DNA from: Orientallactaga sibirica
Taxonomy: Eukaryota; Chordata; Mammalia; Rodentia; Dipodidae
Direction of reading: 5' to 3'
NCBI GenBank assembly: GCA_036365145.1
Contig: JAEOAD010001176.1
Span: 248,001 to 312,000 of the forward strand
DNA length: 64,000 bases
This document shows positions 12,798 to 23,964 of this stretch, piece after piece. Each line of letters begins with the position of its first letter. Position 1 is the first letter of the stretch. The translations under genes and the position numbers were made by a program. The notes under the pieces are model-generated. The model searched no databases. It saw only the letters and a program-made list of their open reading frames with translations, and was not told where the DNA came from.

Positions 12798-13046
12798 AGA
12801 AAAGCAACTTAACCTATAAGCTATATAGATATAAATTTGAGGACACTGTGTTCTCATAGGCCAACACAACTTACATGAGGCCAAAACTTACGTTCATTGT
12901 TTCTTTCATGATTCTGCATGATGGCTTCCATAAAGTTAGTACTATATCCATTTGAAAAATATTCTGCAATACCAAGAAGAAATAAACAAACATAGGTACA
13001 TGTGACACCTTTGTACCTATATGCTTATAGGTTAAGTTGCTTTTCT
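12798..13046. repeat. Inverted repeat, 24-bp perfect arms
   Basis: Positions 12798-12821 and 13023-13046 are exact reverse complements. With one mismatch the arms extend to about 30 bp on the outer side. The 201-bp spacer is unique AT-rich sequence. The right arm leads into antisense L1 text. Confidence 0.9.
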
Positions 13047-13345
13047 ATAACTTTGTGTTTTTGCACAGGCATGGTATAGCTGGTTCATATGATAATTTAT
13101 ATTTAGCTGTTGGAGAAAACTTCATACTGTTTTCCACAGGGGATGTAATAATTACATCCATATTAGCAATGTACAACAAAGCTTTATTTTGCACATCTTT
13201 GCCTCAATTACTTATTGATTGATTGATTCTTTGACAAAAGTCATTCTGAGTAGAAATCTCAATGTGGACTTATATTCCCCAATGGCTAAAGATGTTGAAC
13301 ATTTCTTCACATGTTTATTGACTGAACATTTGAACTTGTTCTTTT
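13047..13345 (-). mobile_element. Old LINE-1 3' region, antisense (host of a later insertion)
   Basis: Antisense L1 text includes the ACTGTTTTCCACAGGGGATG region and a segment about a node named GATGTTGAACATTTCTTCAC. It is split at 13345 by a younger L1 insertion and continues at 14099 (AAGAAGTGTCAGTTTAGTTA). Confidence 0.75.
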
Positions 13346-14086
13346 CTTTTTTTTTTTTTTTTACCTTTCTCCTGTTTATTGAGCAAATAGATATTGAGTT
13401 TCAGCTAAGTGCAATGTACTATGAAACCGACAAGTTATTTTCATGCATACCATGGGAACACAGTTGCCCCATCTGAAATATTTCCCCTTTTAACCCTTTT
13501 ACTTTTACTAAGCCATTATCTCTATCAACTTACATCAGCACCATTACCATTATTACTGTGTAAACTCTGCTAAGTGCTTTACAGGCATCACTCTACAACC
13601 AGTCCTCCCATCAACCTTAAGAAATACCCATGCTCAGCTCTCCACTTATTTTTTATTAGTTATGTGTATATTCAGTGTGTAAACAGCACATGTTGGTACC
13701 ATCCTAACCCTCATCCCTGTCCCCTCCCTACAAAGGTACCCTCCTCTTTGAGGATGCCAGTTATCCCTATGGGGATTGTGGATCGAGCATTATGCAGGTA
13801 GCCATCAGTTATGGGGAAGAAGCAATGTCTCTGTGCATAACATCCCAACTTGTGGCTCTAACAATCTTTCCATGCCCTCTTCCATGAATTTCCATGAGCC
13901 ATGTTGGGTTCGTTTTAGGTCTCCTTCAGTGATGAGATCTCGGGAGCCTCCATGTCTCTGGATCTCTGGTTTGGTGGGGTTGAGTGTTCTCTGTGTCTAT
14001 GTCCTTCACCCTTGTGCTGATACCAGGTTCACTCTTGCTCATTTTCCCAATTACTCTGTGGTTTCAGCTGGAGCCCTGGTGAGTGT
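13346..14086 (-). mobile_element. Young 5'-truncated LINE-1 with apparent 3' transduction
   Basis: The 12-bp target duplication ACTTGTTCTTTT is exact at 13334-13345 and 14087-14098. On the minus strand the insert reads: L1 3' UTR from 14086 to about 13650 (matches the 3' UTR at 44990-45430), ending in an AATAAAAAATA-type signal. Then come about 280 nt of non-L1 sequence with a MIR-like piece, then a second AATAAA (13380-13375), then a poly(A) tract (T-run 13347-13362). This is the layout of an L1 transcript that read past its own poly(A) site and carried downstream DNA with it. Confidence 0.8.
13372..13640 (+). repeat. MIR-like fragment within the transduced segment
   Basis: CTCTGCTAAGTGCTTTACAG followed by a CATCACTCTACAACCAGTCC-like segment resembles the MIR core and its 3' part. 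The match is weak and by eye only. Confidence 0.45.
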
Positions 14087-14098
14087 ACTTGTTCTTTT

Positions 14099-14182
14099 AA
14101 GAAGTGTCAGTTTAGTTACTTTGCCCATTTATTGCATGGATTACCTGATTTTCTGTTGTTAATTATTTTGATAATACAATTT
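14099..14182 (-). mobile_element. Old LINE-1, antisense, continuation
   Basis: Resumes the L1 text broken at 13345 and ends at the SINE that follows. Confidence 0.65.
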
Positions 14183-14183
14183 A

Positions 14184-14222
14184 AAAATTTATTTATTTGA
14201 GAGAGAAAGAAAGAGGGAGAGG

Positions 14223-14271
<49 letters not shown>

Positions 14272-14427
14272 AGAGAATGGGTGCTCCAGGGCCTCTAGCC
14301 ATTGCAAACTAAGTCCAGACACATGTGCTACTTGTGCATCTGTCTTACGTGGATACTATGGAATCCAATCTGAGTCCTTAGGCTTCACAGTCAAGCATCT
14401 TAACCACTAAGTCATCTCTCTAGCCCC
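14184..14427 (-). repeat. tRNA-headed SINE with long (GA)n tail, antisense
   Basis: Ends CATCTCTCTAGCCCC. The duplication TGATAATACAA lies at 14169 and 14428. The tail contains a long GA run at 14228-14268. Confidence 0.92.
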
Positions 14428-15870
14428 TGATAATACAAATTTTAATTAAGAATATTTCATAAGATTGTATAATTTCTTTTTATGATTTCTTCCACGACCC
14501 ATTCACTGTTTAAAAGTGTGTTGTTTAGTCTCCAGGAGCTGGTGGAGTTCTTGATGTGTCTCTTGTTAATTCCTAGCTTTAATGCATTGTGATCTAACAT
14601 GATGCAGCAAGTTACTTCAATTTTCCTGACTTTATTCAGGCATGCTTTATGGCTAAACATATGGTAAATTTTGGAGAAGGTTCTGTGGGCTGCTGAGAAG
14701 AATGTGTATTCTGTAGAGCTGGGGAGGAAAGTTCTGAAGATGTCCATTAGATCTAGTTGATCTATGGTATTGTTGAGCTCTATTATGTCCCTGTTGACTT
14801 TTTGCTTGGATGATCCATCTATAGATGATAGTGGAGTATTGAAGTCTCTGACTATGATGATGTTGGTGTTAATTCTGTTTTGTTGTCGAGTAGATTTTGT
14901 TTTATAAACTGTGGTGCACCTGTGTTTGGCGCATATATATTTATGATTGTGATGTGCTCATGTTGGATCATTCCCTTGATGAGTAAGAAGTGGCCTTCTT
15001 TGTCCTTTTTTGATTACTTTTGGTTTGAAGTATATTTTATCAGATATTAACATAGTAAAACCTGCTTGTTTTTTTTTAATTTTCATTTGCTTGGAATATC
15101 ATTTTCCAACCTTTCACCCTGACGAGGTGTCTTTCTTTAATCATGAGGTGGGTTTCTTGAAGATAGCAAATTGAAGGGCTCAGTTTTTTGATCCATCCTG
15201 ATAACCTGTGTCTTTTGATGAGTGAATTAAGACCATTAATATTTAAGGTTATTACTGTGAAGTTTGAATTAATCCCTGCCATGATGAGTGTTTTATGGGG
15301 TTTGGTGCTTTCATGTGTTATGTACTGTTTTGAGCCTGGTCTATTTTGGTTATTTTGATCTTGTTGTTAGCTCTTGAGATTGGTTGTTTGACTCTTCTGT
15401 GTGGAGTATTCCCTCAAGTATTCTCTGTAGGTTTGGCTTTGTGTTCATATAATCATAGAATTAAGTTTTTTCATGGAAATTTTTTATTTTACCATGTATT
15501 AAGAGCAATACTTTTGCTGGGTAAAGTAGCTTGGGTTGGAAGATACAGTTTTTCAGACTTTAAAGTGTTCCATTCCAGCCCTTCTGGTTTTCAGGATTAC
15601 CATTCAGAAATCTGATGCAATTCTGATGGGATTATATATTGTGAATTTCTTCTGTCTTGCTTCTTTTCACACTCTCTATTTTCATTGTTAAGAGTTTTAA
15701 CTATGATGTGTCTTGGAGAGTTTCTTCTTTTGTCTTGTCTGTTTAGTGTTCTGTGGGAATCTTGTATCTGGATGGGCCTCTCTTTTGTGTGATTCAGAAA
15801 ATTTTCTTAAAGATTTTTGTTGAATATGTTCTCTATACCTCACTTCAGAAGGGATATTTTAATTTGGATG
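14428..15870 (-). mobile_element. LINE-1 antisense: ORF2 endonuclease start and upstream region
   Basis: On the minus strand, 15282-15076 gives the N-terminus of the L1 ORF2 endonuclease (ITLNINGLNS, RLSGWIKK, YLQETHL). 14747-14457 continues the endonuclease domain (FLPSSTEYTFFSA, MLDHNALKL, SWRLNNTLLN). A frame break lies between them. 15300-15870 resembles the region upstream of ORF2 in old L1s. The reverse transcriptase is missing. Confidence 0.85.
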
Positions 15871-16826
15871 AAGTAGCTACATAATAAAGGACAACATGTA
15901 AAGAGAAGAAATAACTGTAGATCATGCAAACACACTAGTGGTCTTCAACAGAGTGATGTAGGTCTCCACCGACAGCTTAATTGCTGCTTCTCTGGGTGAC
16001 TAGAATGAGAGACTATGGTTGTTTTCATAGGTACCTAGTCTTATGCATGTGTAAACCCTTTGTATCTCAGGCATTGACCTGTAGAATACCAAATGACTGT
16101 ATGACATAATTATATAAGGAACCACCTGTTTGCCAAAGGCTTACTTATTGATCTTAATATGAGGAAGGCTGCTATTTTACTAAGTAATTTAACTTAACAT
16201 TGACATGTTATAATGAGCCTGCAACACAGTATACTGCAAACAAATCTTCAGTTAAAATTATTATTTAATCAGAACAATGACCTCTTTGATATACTCTGCA
16301 CTTCAAAGAGTACAGAGGCGTTCTTCTATTCAACTTTACAGCAGTCATGTTTCACAAGTTGGAGAAATGTCATCATTATTATGTTCGTGTAATATTCACC
16401 TTTATCTTGTATCTTTCTGCCTCTAGAAAACTTCAATATTTGTGACTAGCCAATAAGAAATTACTATTTCAACAGGCAATTTTACTTTTTTTCAGTGGAC
16501 CTTGCAAATGGATGCTGAGTAACACTGTCCTCTTCCTGGAAGAACAAGGTAAGGTTCTGGCTCAGTCCTGCATATGACTTGTTCAGACTGTGTGTAAAGG
16601 TACCAGGGCAACTATTGTCCCATGGATTAAATGTAGTTTAGCACCTAGTTTCTAATATCTGTCTGAGTTCATTCCTTTAACAGTGTAGATCATATAATAG
16701 CACCCATTTACAGAGAAAATAATTATTTCTTTTCAAGCAATAGACAATGGTATTTATTATTCTTCAAACATCTCTGTGTTTAGGACAACATTTAAAATAT
16801 AATGGGTATTCATTAAAATTCTATTG
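15871..16826. other. Unassigned intergenic sequence
   Basis: No SINE, LTR or coding signal recognised. The motif AACAAGGTAAGG at about 16543 resembles a splice donor but nothing else supports an exon there. Confidence 0.35.
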
Positions 16827-16827
16827 T

Positions 16828-17078
16828 GGGGCTGGAGAGATGGCTTAGTGGTTAAGGCGCCTGCCTGCTAAGCCTAAGAACCCAGTTCCAATCTCTAGGT
16901 CCCACATAAGCCAGATGCAAAGTGACACAAGGGCACAATGCCTCACTTCACCACAAGGGGGTACGTGCATCTGGATTTTGTTCGCAGCAGCTGAGAGGCT
17001 GCTGGAGTGCCCATCTCTATCTGTCTTCCTCTCCCTCTCTCTCTGTCTCTCTCTGTGTCTCTCTCCAAAAAAAAAAAT
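16828..17078 (+). repeat. tRNA-headed SINE, sense
   Basis: Starts GGGGCTGGAGAGATGGCTTA with a CT-rich tail. A slightly diverged duplication AAATTCTATTGT / AAATTTATTGT flanks it. Confidence 0.92.
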
Positions 17079-17253
17079 TTATTGTGACAGAAAGCAAATG
17101 AATTAAGATATTCTGTGAGTGGACACTGACCTGTTTATTGATGATATTGAAAATAAAATGCCCTATTTCTGAAACATTTCATATACAACTTCATACAGAC
17201 TGGAAAAAATGTTAGAACATCTTGTTTTAAAATAATTCTGAAAAACTCACTTA

Positions 17254-17460
17254 CAGGTTGAAGAAATGGCTTAGTGGTTAAGGTGCTTGCCTTCAAAGCC
17301 TAAAGACCCAGGTTTGACTCTCCAGAACCCATGTAAGCCAGATGCACAAGGTGATGCATGTACACAAGTTCATGCATGCACACAAGTGGTGCATATGTTT
17401 GGAGTTTGATTGCAGCGGCTAGAGACACTGGTGCACCAGTTCTCTTTCTCCCATAAAAAT
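17254..17460 (+). repeat. tRNA-headed SINE, sense, with small internal repeat
   Basis: Diverged head CAGGTTGAAGAAATGGCTTA, B-box text intact. The internal word ACACAAGT is repeated around 17360-17388. Confidence 0.85.
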
Positions 17461-17604
17461 TCATTTAAAACAAATTCACTGAGAGTTTCTTTGCTGGAGA
17501 TTTTTTGAATATAACAAAATATATTATTAACACATTTATAACAGTAAATATACTTTATTTACACTTAAAGGGAGTTTTGTGGGTTATCGTTCTTGATTAT
17601 TTTT

Positions 17605-17794
17605 AATAAGTACAAATATACTTGGAGAGAGAGAGTTCGAGAATGGGTGTGCCAGGGCTGCCAACCACTGCAAACGAACTCCAGATGCATGTGCCCCCTT
17701 GTGCATCTGGCTTACGTGGGTACTGGGGAATTGAACCTGGATCCTTTGGCTTTGTAGGCAAGCACCTTTACCACTAAGCCATTTCTCCAGCCCC
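17605..17794 (-). repeat. tRNA-headed SINE, antisense
   Basis: GA-rich tail first, ends GCCATTTCTCCAGCCCC. Confidence 0.9.
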
Positions 17795-17802
17795 TGAGCT
17801 TT

Positions 17803-17826
17803 TTTCTTTTCTTTTCTTTTCTTTTC

Positions 17827-17864
<38 letters not shown>

Positions 17865-17992
17865 AGACAGGGTCTCACACTAGCCCAAGCTGCCTCTGGA
17901 ACTCAGTCTTTGTCCCAGCCAGGCATAGAGATTCTGCTATCTCAGACTCCTGACTGATGAGATTAAATGCATGAGCCACCACACTGGGTTTT
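17803..17992 (-). repeat. B1 SINE antisense with (TTTTC)n tail
   Basis: A (TTTTC)n run at 17803-17850 and a T-run precede a diverged reverse B1 (GAGACAGGGTCTCACACTAG ... GCATGAGCCACCACACTGGG). Confidence 0.8.
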
Positions 17993-18190
17993 AATTTTGT
18001 TTTTATCATTTTTTATTTTCTTTTGAGATGTTCATGCATATATATATGTTTTAATTATATTTAAACCTTTACCCCTCGAAATCCCCTCCCACTACTACTA
18101 AAACCCTTCTTGCCAATTTAGTCCCTTTCCCAAATGTCATGTCATTTTTGTTACCCACTCACTGAATTTAATTAGGGTTCTTTGCGAGAG
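17993..18190 (-). mobile_element. LINE-1 3' end fragment, antisense
   Basis: Text such as CCCCTCGAAATCCCCTCCCA resembles the other antisense L1 3' ends in the window (30625, 53895). The assignment is tentative. Confidence 0.4.
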
Positions 18191-18204
18191 CATGGGTTGG
18201 GTCC

Positions 18205-18322
18205 TCAAAATCACTATGTAGCTGAGGATTACCTTGACTTTATAATCCTCCTGCCTCTATTTACCTCCTCCTACCCCCATTTACCAGTGTTGAGATTACA
18301 GGCCTGTGCCACTATGGTATAG
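18205..18322 (-). repeat. B1-like SINE fragment, antisense
   Basis: TGTTGAGATTACAGGCCTGT followed by GCCACTATGG is reverse B1 head text, diverged. Confidence 0.65.
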
Positions 18323-18949
18323 CAAATTCCTCCAAGTTGAAATACTCCCTCAGGAAGGAGTGAAGTGGTCAACAATCTGGGAGGAAACTTAATAGATCAC
18401 AGGACCACTCTCCGAGGTTAGAGGAGTAGACTCTTGACAGTGTTGTATAGCAATTTTCTCTGAATTAAAACATTCCCTCCTGAAGGGAGAAGGGAGAAAG
18501 AAGGTCAATGGGTCTGGGAAAAGGTTTGCAAGATCCCTCTTCAAGGATATAAAAGTTAAACAAGTGCTTGTGGAAGAAACTCTCCTACATTCCCTGCCCA
18601 GTTACCTGCAAGTTGGGCAGTGTGCTGGAAATACAGCTTCCTGAGCTGTAACTGTCACCTAAGCTTGGGTTGGTTTTTCAGTAATTCAGTGGTGTTTGAG
18701 TCATCCATGCTCCTGTAAGCAACCCCTGACCTTGCTTTTTTCGTAACCCCAATAAACTCATTGATTCATCAACAGTGGTTTTGGAGCTTTGGTCTGTTGT
18801 CTGTTCCTTATCTGGGGTGCATAGATCTGTGATTGTGTCATCCCAGGGAAAGTATCCTGTGGCAGCCACCAAGTCCAGTTTTCTTTTATCCAGTGCCTCC
18901 TGCTTGGTAGGTAAACACTTCACCAACTGAGCTATATCTCCAGCTATTT

Positions 18950-19075
18950 TCTTTTTTAAAAATTTTGGACAGGGTGTTGCCAAGTTGTTCATGCTGGCTT
19001 TGAACTCATTCTGTAGGCCAGGTAGGCCTTAAACTTAACTGGGATTACAGGACTGTACTAACCAGGCCTGGTTTT
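18950..19075 (-). repeat. B1-like SINE, antisense, old
   Basis: Reverse B1 pattern (GACAGGGTGTTGCCAAG ... ACTGGGATTACAGGACTGT ... CCAGGCCTGG). A short T-run and a second B1 tail remnant follow to about 19120. Confidence 0.65.
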
Positions 19076-19125
19076 ACCCATTTTTTTTTTTTTTTTTTTG
19101 AGGTATGCCCAAATAGACTGGCTTT

Positions 19126-19382
19126 TTTTTTTCAATGCATGAGAGAGATATAGAGAGAGAAAGAGAGAGAGAGAAAGAGAGAGAGAAAGAGAGACAGAGA
19201 ATTGGAGCACCAGGGCCTCCAGCCACTGCAATCAAACTCCAGATTCATTCCCCCCTTGTGTGCATTGTGAAATTGAACAGTTGTGTCACTGGGCATCTGG
19301 CTTATGCGGGAGCTGGAGAGTAGAACATGAGTCCTTAGGCTTCATAGGCAAGCACCTTAACTACTAACCAATCTCTCCAGAT
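19126..19382 (-). repeat. tRNA-headed SINE, antisense, with internal insertion
   Basis: GA-rich tail at 19140-19200, then the usual reverse body ending AATCTCTCCAG. About 45 extra nt near 19252-19295 separate parts that are adjacent in other copies. Confidence 0.82.
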
Positions 19383-19384
19383 CC

Positions 19385-19520
19385 TATCCATGTTTTAAAT
19401 TGAGATACAAAAAAGTTGCAACTTGCCCAAAGTTATTCAACCAGCTATAGAATTGTCAGGATTAAAATGAGGACAGTTCATCCTGATTCTATGTTCTGTG
19501 TCGCTACAATAATCTGCTGC
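19385..19520 (+). repeat. MIR fragment
   Basis: AACTTGCCCAAAGTTATTCA, then CAGGATTAAAATGAGGACAG and a TGATTCTATGTTCTGTG-like end follow the order of a MIR 3' region. Confidence 0.6.
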
Positions 19521-20139
19521 TCCGAATATTTGTATTCTTACAATGTTTTATATGTTCTGTAAGAATCTTGTGATATAGTAAAAACAGAAAACACAACACT
19601 CACTTTATCAGGTGGCAGATTAAATCTCAGGCATATTCTGTTGCTTATCTAAGGGGACAAATTAATGAAGGTGAGCATCTTTAATTTGTGCTGTTTCCTT
19701 CAAGAAGGTAAAACAAAGATCATGTTTACTGTGCAATGTTCATGGCTTTAAGTATCTTACAGTTTACTGGATGTCTTTCAAGATGCACAGTTTTCTCTGA
19801 GATATTAAAAGCCAGGTATATTGTCTCAGATCTCAAGTGGATCAAAATTGCTTGGATGAAAATCATATTCCACAGAATTTAACATCCAGAAAGGCAATGA
19901 TGTAGCCAAGTTCCTAGGAAATTATCTAATAATGTATTTGGGAAGACTGAGAAGACATTTACTCTTCTCATAGTACCTGCACATGGTGTTTTTAAAATAT
20001 AAATGTTCACTGACTTCAGAATGATAGTGATAAAGCTAAGTGTAATTCCTGGAAGAAGAGTGCTGGTTATTTGTGATATCTCAGTGTTGTCAGAAACTAA
20101 TAAATACATTAAAATTTTAGGGGCTGTAAGAGGAAGATC

Positions 20140-20228
20140 AGAGGAATGGAGGCAGGGGAGAGGGAATATGACTATATGCCACTTTGTGCAACTGGTTCTA
20201 TTTAGGTACCAGGGAATCTAACCCAGAT
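20140..20228 (-). repeat. tRNA-headed SINE, old fragment, antisense
   Basis: TTTGTGCAACTGGTTCTATT, GGTACCAGGGAATCTAACCC match the central part of the SINE with many changes. Confidence 0.5.
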
Positions 20229-20254
20229 TTAATTATAAAGAATAGTTAGAAAAC

Positions 20255-20505
20255 AATGTGCATAGATAACAGATGTCACAGAAACAACATGGAGGTCATG
20301 TGACCACCAACTATGAAATAGTCTCATCCACTGGTGGGAAGGAGAGGCAAGAAGTGGTATCCCTAGAGCACATGGAGGGATATGCTTATGATGACTCATT
20401 ATTCCCAGTGAAATTGAGTTTGAATCTCTGCTTTCAGATCCATGACATAATAAAATCATGTTATAAGCCTCAATAGAAGCTTGTCAGAGCAGCCATAGAA
20501 AGCTA
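20255..20505 (+). mobile_element. MLT1-like (ancient MaLR) LTR fragment
   Basis: ACATGGAGGTCATGTGACCA, CTGCTTTCAGATCCATGAC and an end CAGCCATAGAAAGCTAACA have the order of an MLT1 LTR 3' half. It resembles the one at 31830-32220. Confidence 0.55.
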
Positions 20506-20997
20506 ACAAAAACCCTTACATGTTCTCTTCTATGTTAAAACGTTTGCTTACTATTGTGTGTTCCTTGGGGAGAATTTATAAGTGAATACATATGTTCCTG
20601 GTATTTTCTTTGTAGAAAGAAAGTAGGTTTGTTAATCCAGTCTCTACTTTGTTGTAGGTACTATTCAAATACTCTTTCTCTGGAGCCACTTCGGTAATGT
20701 GGATATTTCCAGGCATTTGTATTTTATTAATGTTACCCCAAATGTTGCTGTAGAATTACTTATAGAAATTATAGTTTTTACTTATAAAGACATTCTAACA
20801 ATGGTAAAATTATTTGGATAAAAACTATTTATTATTGAGTAGTGACTGGAGAAGTTGTCAAAGAGAAGCTCAGATGCATTAGTTTGGGTGATTGTGGTAG
20901 TGTTCACTCAAGCATACTTTAGGTAAAATCCTTTAAAATTTTAAGTAAACTAGAAAAGAAGAGAAAGTAATATGGAAACATTTGTGCACAATAAAAA

Positions 20998-21194
20998 TAA
21001 CCAGCTTGATCCCAAAAGACAACTTAATTGCTTCTACTCTATAGATAGCATCAAGAAGTTGAGACAGTCTCATAGGAAAATTCTCCAGAGGTCTCAAAAA
21101 GAGTTCTCCCCAGATCTCCGTGTATTATCATCTGTACTCCCAATATAAATCAAGAAGAGGTCATTTGAAAGCAATATACTACATGACATGCTTC
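20998..21194 (+). promoter_or_regulatory. OR promoter-like block, unit with intact OR at 23965
   Basis: One of five homologous blocks in the window. It contains CAGCTTGATCCC, TTAATTG at 21024-21030 and CTCCAGAG at 21083-21090. TTAATTG fits homeodomain (Lhx2/Emx-type) sites and CTCCAGAG is a weak match to Olf/EBF sites, both known from OR promoters. It lies 2.9 kb upstream of the intact OR, a normal distance for an OR 5' exon. Function is inferred from conservation and position; duplication alone could also explain similarity. A SINE inserted at 21208 interrupts the 3' edge. Confidence 0.45.
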
Positions 21195-21207
21195 ATTGGT
21201 CATTCTT

Positions 21208-21212
21208 TAAAA

Positions 21213-21258
<46 letters not shown>

Positions 21259-21435
21259 TTTGAGACACCTGTAGGGGGTGATAATGGGTGTGCCAGGGCT
21301 TCTAGCCACTGCAAACAAACACCAGATGCATGCACCACCTTGTGCATCTGGCTTACATGGGACCTGGAGAATTGAACCTGGATCCTTAGGCTTCGCAGGC
21401 AAGCACCTTAACTGCTAAGCCATTTCTCCAGCCCC
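21208..21435 (-). repeat. tRNA-headed SINE with (ATTT)n tail, antisense
   Basis: The duplication ATTGGTCATTCTT is at 21195-21207 and 21436-21448. The tail is a run of about 12 ATTT units at 21212-21260. Confidence 0.93.
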
Positions 21436-22267
21436 ATTGGTCATTCTTAATTGACCTGAAAGATAATCACTTTTAGCACTTTGTGCCTTCTTCTGACCTG
21501 TGCCTTCAATAAGGAACACATGCAAAGATGAAAACCTCATCCACTAACTTTTAAATGAAAACCTCTTCCTGAGTTTTGTAGAGTAGCATTAAAAATATAT
21601 GAATCTTTCAAGAAAATAAGTAATAGATATTATACCTTAGTCCACATTAATGTTTACTCCATTTTTCCCTGTCCTTAGAGAACTTGGAAACTTTTGACCA
21701 CTGAGAGAAAGATTTTTGAATGGAATTACTACAGTATTTCATGACTGATTTTGGGATTTCAGATGCTCTATTGCAGACTGACTGTTCTTTCTCTTCCAGG
21801 AAACTAGTAAGCTTCTCTGTTGCACAGAATGTTCACTGAGGAGTTTAATTGATGTAAAAACAAGAAGGGAAGCTATGGTTACTGTGCATTCTTATAAGAG
21901 AGAAATAGATAGTTTGAAGATGTTTTGAAAAAATTTGAGGTGAGTATGGAGTATAAGTGTGAAAACTTGATTCATTAGAAATTTAGATATTCTCTTGTCA
22001 CATTATGCTTATTTCACCAAACTCTGAAAAAATAAGACATTATATTCTGACTGTATAAGTGACAATCTCATGTTGTTAAGTATATATTTGCTTCTTATTA
22101 GAGTAAATGCAAAAAAAAAAAAATTTAGGCAAGGGAAAGGACCATTTTTAGATGAAAAAACTCCTTAATGAACTAAAAAGGCTTGAATGATATTTTAAAT
22201 GTTCTCCTTAATTTCATGCTAAATACTATCATATTTACATGTGTCAACAGTAATTAGGATAATACAG

Positions 22268-22447
22268 ACTTTAAAATATTTTATTTATTTTCAAACAGAA
22301 AGAATGAGAAAGAGAGAGAGGGAATGGGCATGCCAGGTACATATGCAACTTTGCACATCTGGTTCTATGTGGGTACCAGGGAATCAATCCTGGGCCATCA
22401 GAATTTGCAAGTAAGTGACTTTAACCACTGATCCAACTTCCCAGCCC
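22268..22447 (-). repeat. tRNA-headed SINE, old, antisense
   Basis: Diverged reverse SINE: GA-rich tail, GCACATCTGGTTCTATGTGG, ending AACTTCCCAGCCC. Confidence 0.75.
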
Positions 22448-22463
22448 AAATTCCAGAGTTTTT

Positions 22464-22580
22464 TTTTTTAAATATTTGATTTTCATTTATTTATTAATTT
22501 GAGAGAGAGAGATAGAAAAATAGGCAGGATACAGAAATAGGCAGAGAGAGAGAGAGAGAGAGATACAGAAATAGGCAGGT

Positions 22581-22611
<31 letters not shown>

Positions 22612-22772
22612 ATGGGTGTGCCAGGGCCTCTTGCCACTGCAAACAAACTCCAGATGCATGTGCCCCCTTAGGCATCTGGCTTACGTGGGTCCTGGAGAAT
22701 CAAGCCTTGAATCGGGATCCTTAGGTTTCACAGGCAAGTGTTTAACCACTAAGCCATCTATCTCTCCAGCCC
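22464..22772 (-). repeat. tRNA-headed SINE with long (GA) tail, antisense
   Basis: The perfect duplication AAATTCCAGAGTTTT flanks it (22448 and 22773). The tail carries the word ATAGGCAGGTAGAG, also present in the copy at 62947, suggesting one subfamily. Confidence 0.93.
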
Positions 22773-22913
22773 AAATTCCAGAGTTTTATAATGCTGAAGA
22801 TAGTCTTAGCTCTTAGAGTCTTAGTTGTGTTTCTACTAGCTGTATAATTTTAGAGCATCACATATGATTAAAATCATCAACTTCCTAATGATAAAGAGTA
22901 TTAATGCTACCTG

Positions 22914-22916
<3 letters not shown>

Positions 22917-22961
<45 letters not shown>
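22917..22961 (+). repeat. (CA)n microsatellite
   Basis: About 22 units. It occupies the same relative place in the OR unit as the CA tracts at 29386, 39746 and 59882. Confidence 0.95.
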
Positions 22962-22963
<2 letters not shown>

Positions 22964-23233
22964 GAGAGAGTGAGGTACATGCATAAAATATCACTGGCTG
23001 CAAAAACAAACTACATGCTAAAGTTGATCATGCTTGCTAAAAATGGAAAACAATGTTCAAGGGCAGGCTTAGAGGAAAGAAAAAGGTATGGCATAGTAGT
23101 TAGAATTAGGTTCTAACTCCAAGAAAGAAATTTAATGTACTATGCTACATAAGACAAGAGCCCAGTAAAAGAGTCTTCAGCATGGATCTCACCACTAATA
23201 CATATCCATGAGCTAAAGATAACCCACCTTAGT

Positions 23234-23235
<2 letters not shown>

Positions 23236-23274
<39 letters not shown>

Positions 23275-23330
23275 ATTAGATTGCCCTCCTGAGTGCTGGG
23301 ATTAAAGTCTTGCACCACCATGCCCGGCAT
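23236..23330 (-). repeat. (GA)n tract and B1 head fragment, antisense
   Basis: About 17 GA units are followed by CTGAGTGCTGGGATTAAAGT and ACCACCATGCCCGGCAT, the reverse B1 head. Confidence 0.8.
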
Positions 23331-23964
23331 AATACATTTTTAACCAACTTTAAAATACAGATTTCAAGACAGAAATTTTTGTAAGAATGGCTTATGTAGA
23401 ATTACAAAATTACAGATCATATGCTTTAGGTCAGACTAGACTATAAACACTAGAAAGCATAGACATTCTCATTGGCTCTACTGTAGGATGAAGAGAGTAG
23501 GTGAAGAGAAATTTTACATCTATAAAGCTTTTTACAATTGAAGCCTTGCATGCCAGTATCCACTATGATCAAACCAATATGCAGAACTTTATCCCACCCT
23601 AAAAGTCTGATAAAGGCTAGTATAAGGCTGTGATTAACATCTAGCATGCAATGTCATTTATACATTGCCTTATTTTGTTTTGAGTAGACCATAAATTATC
23701 TACATCTTAGCTAACAAATGTATAAAATCTGAAATTTGGGTAAAAGACCAAGATTTCAGTTTTAATAATATGAAACTCTGCATATAATTAATACACCAAA
23801 ATTTGTTTCCAGACCATACCTATCTGGAAAGCCTCAAAGCACATGTTTCTAGCAGGAAACAAATACACATTGTATGTATCCTTTCAAATTTCAGTTCAAC
23901 TTCACTGTGTTTGTTTGTTTTGACTCATTGCCACAGATGATCTACTGATTCTTCCATAATATTT

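Noticed and set aside
16828..16900. tRNA-like A and B box sequences
   Set aside because: They are heads of tRNA-derived SINEs with tails and target duplications; no cloverleaf was found outside SINEs.
22917..22961. Regularly spaced repeats that might suggest a CRISPR array
   Set aside because: All short repeats here are microsatellites; no direct repeats with unique spacers occur and the DNA is mammalian.
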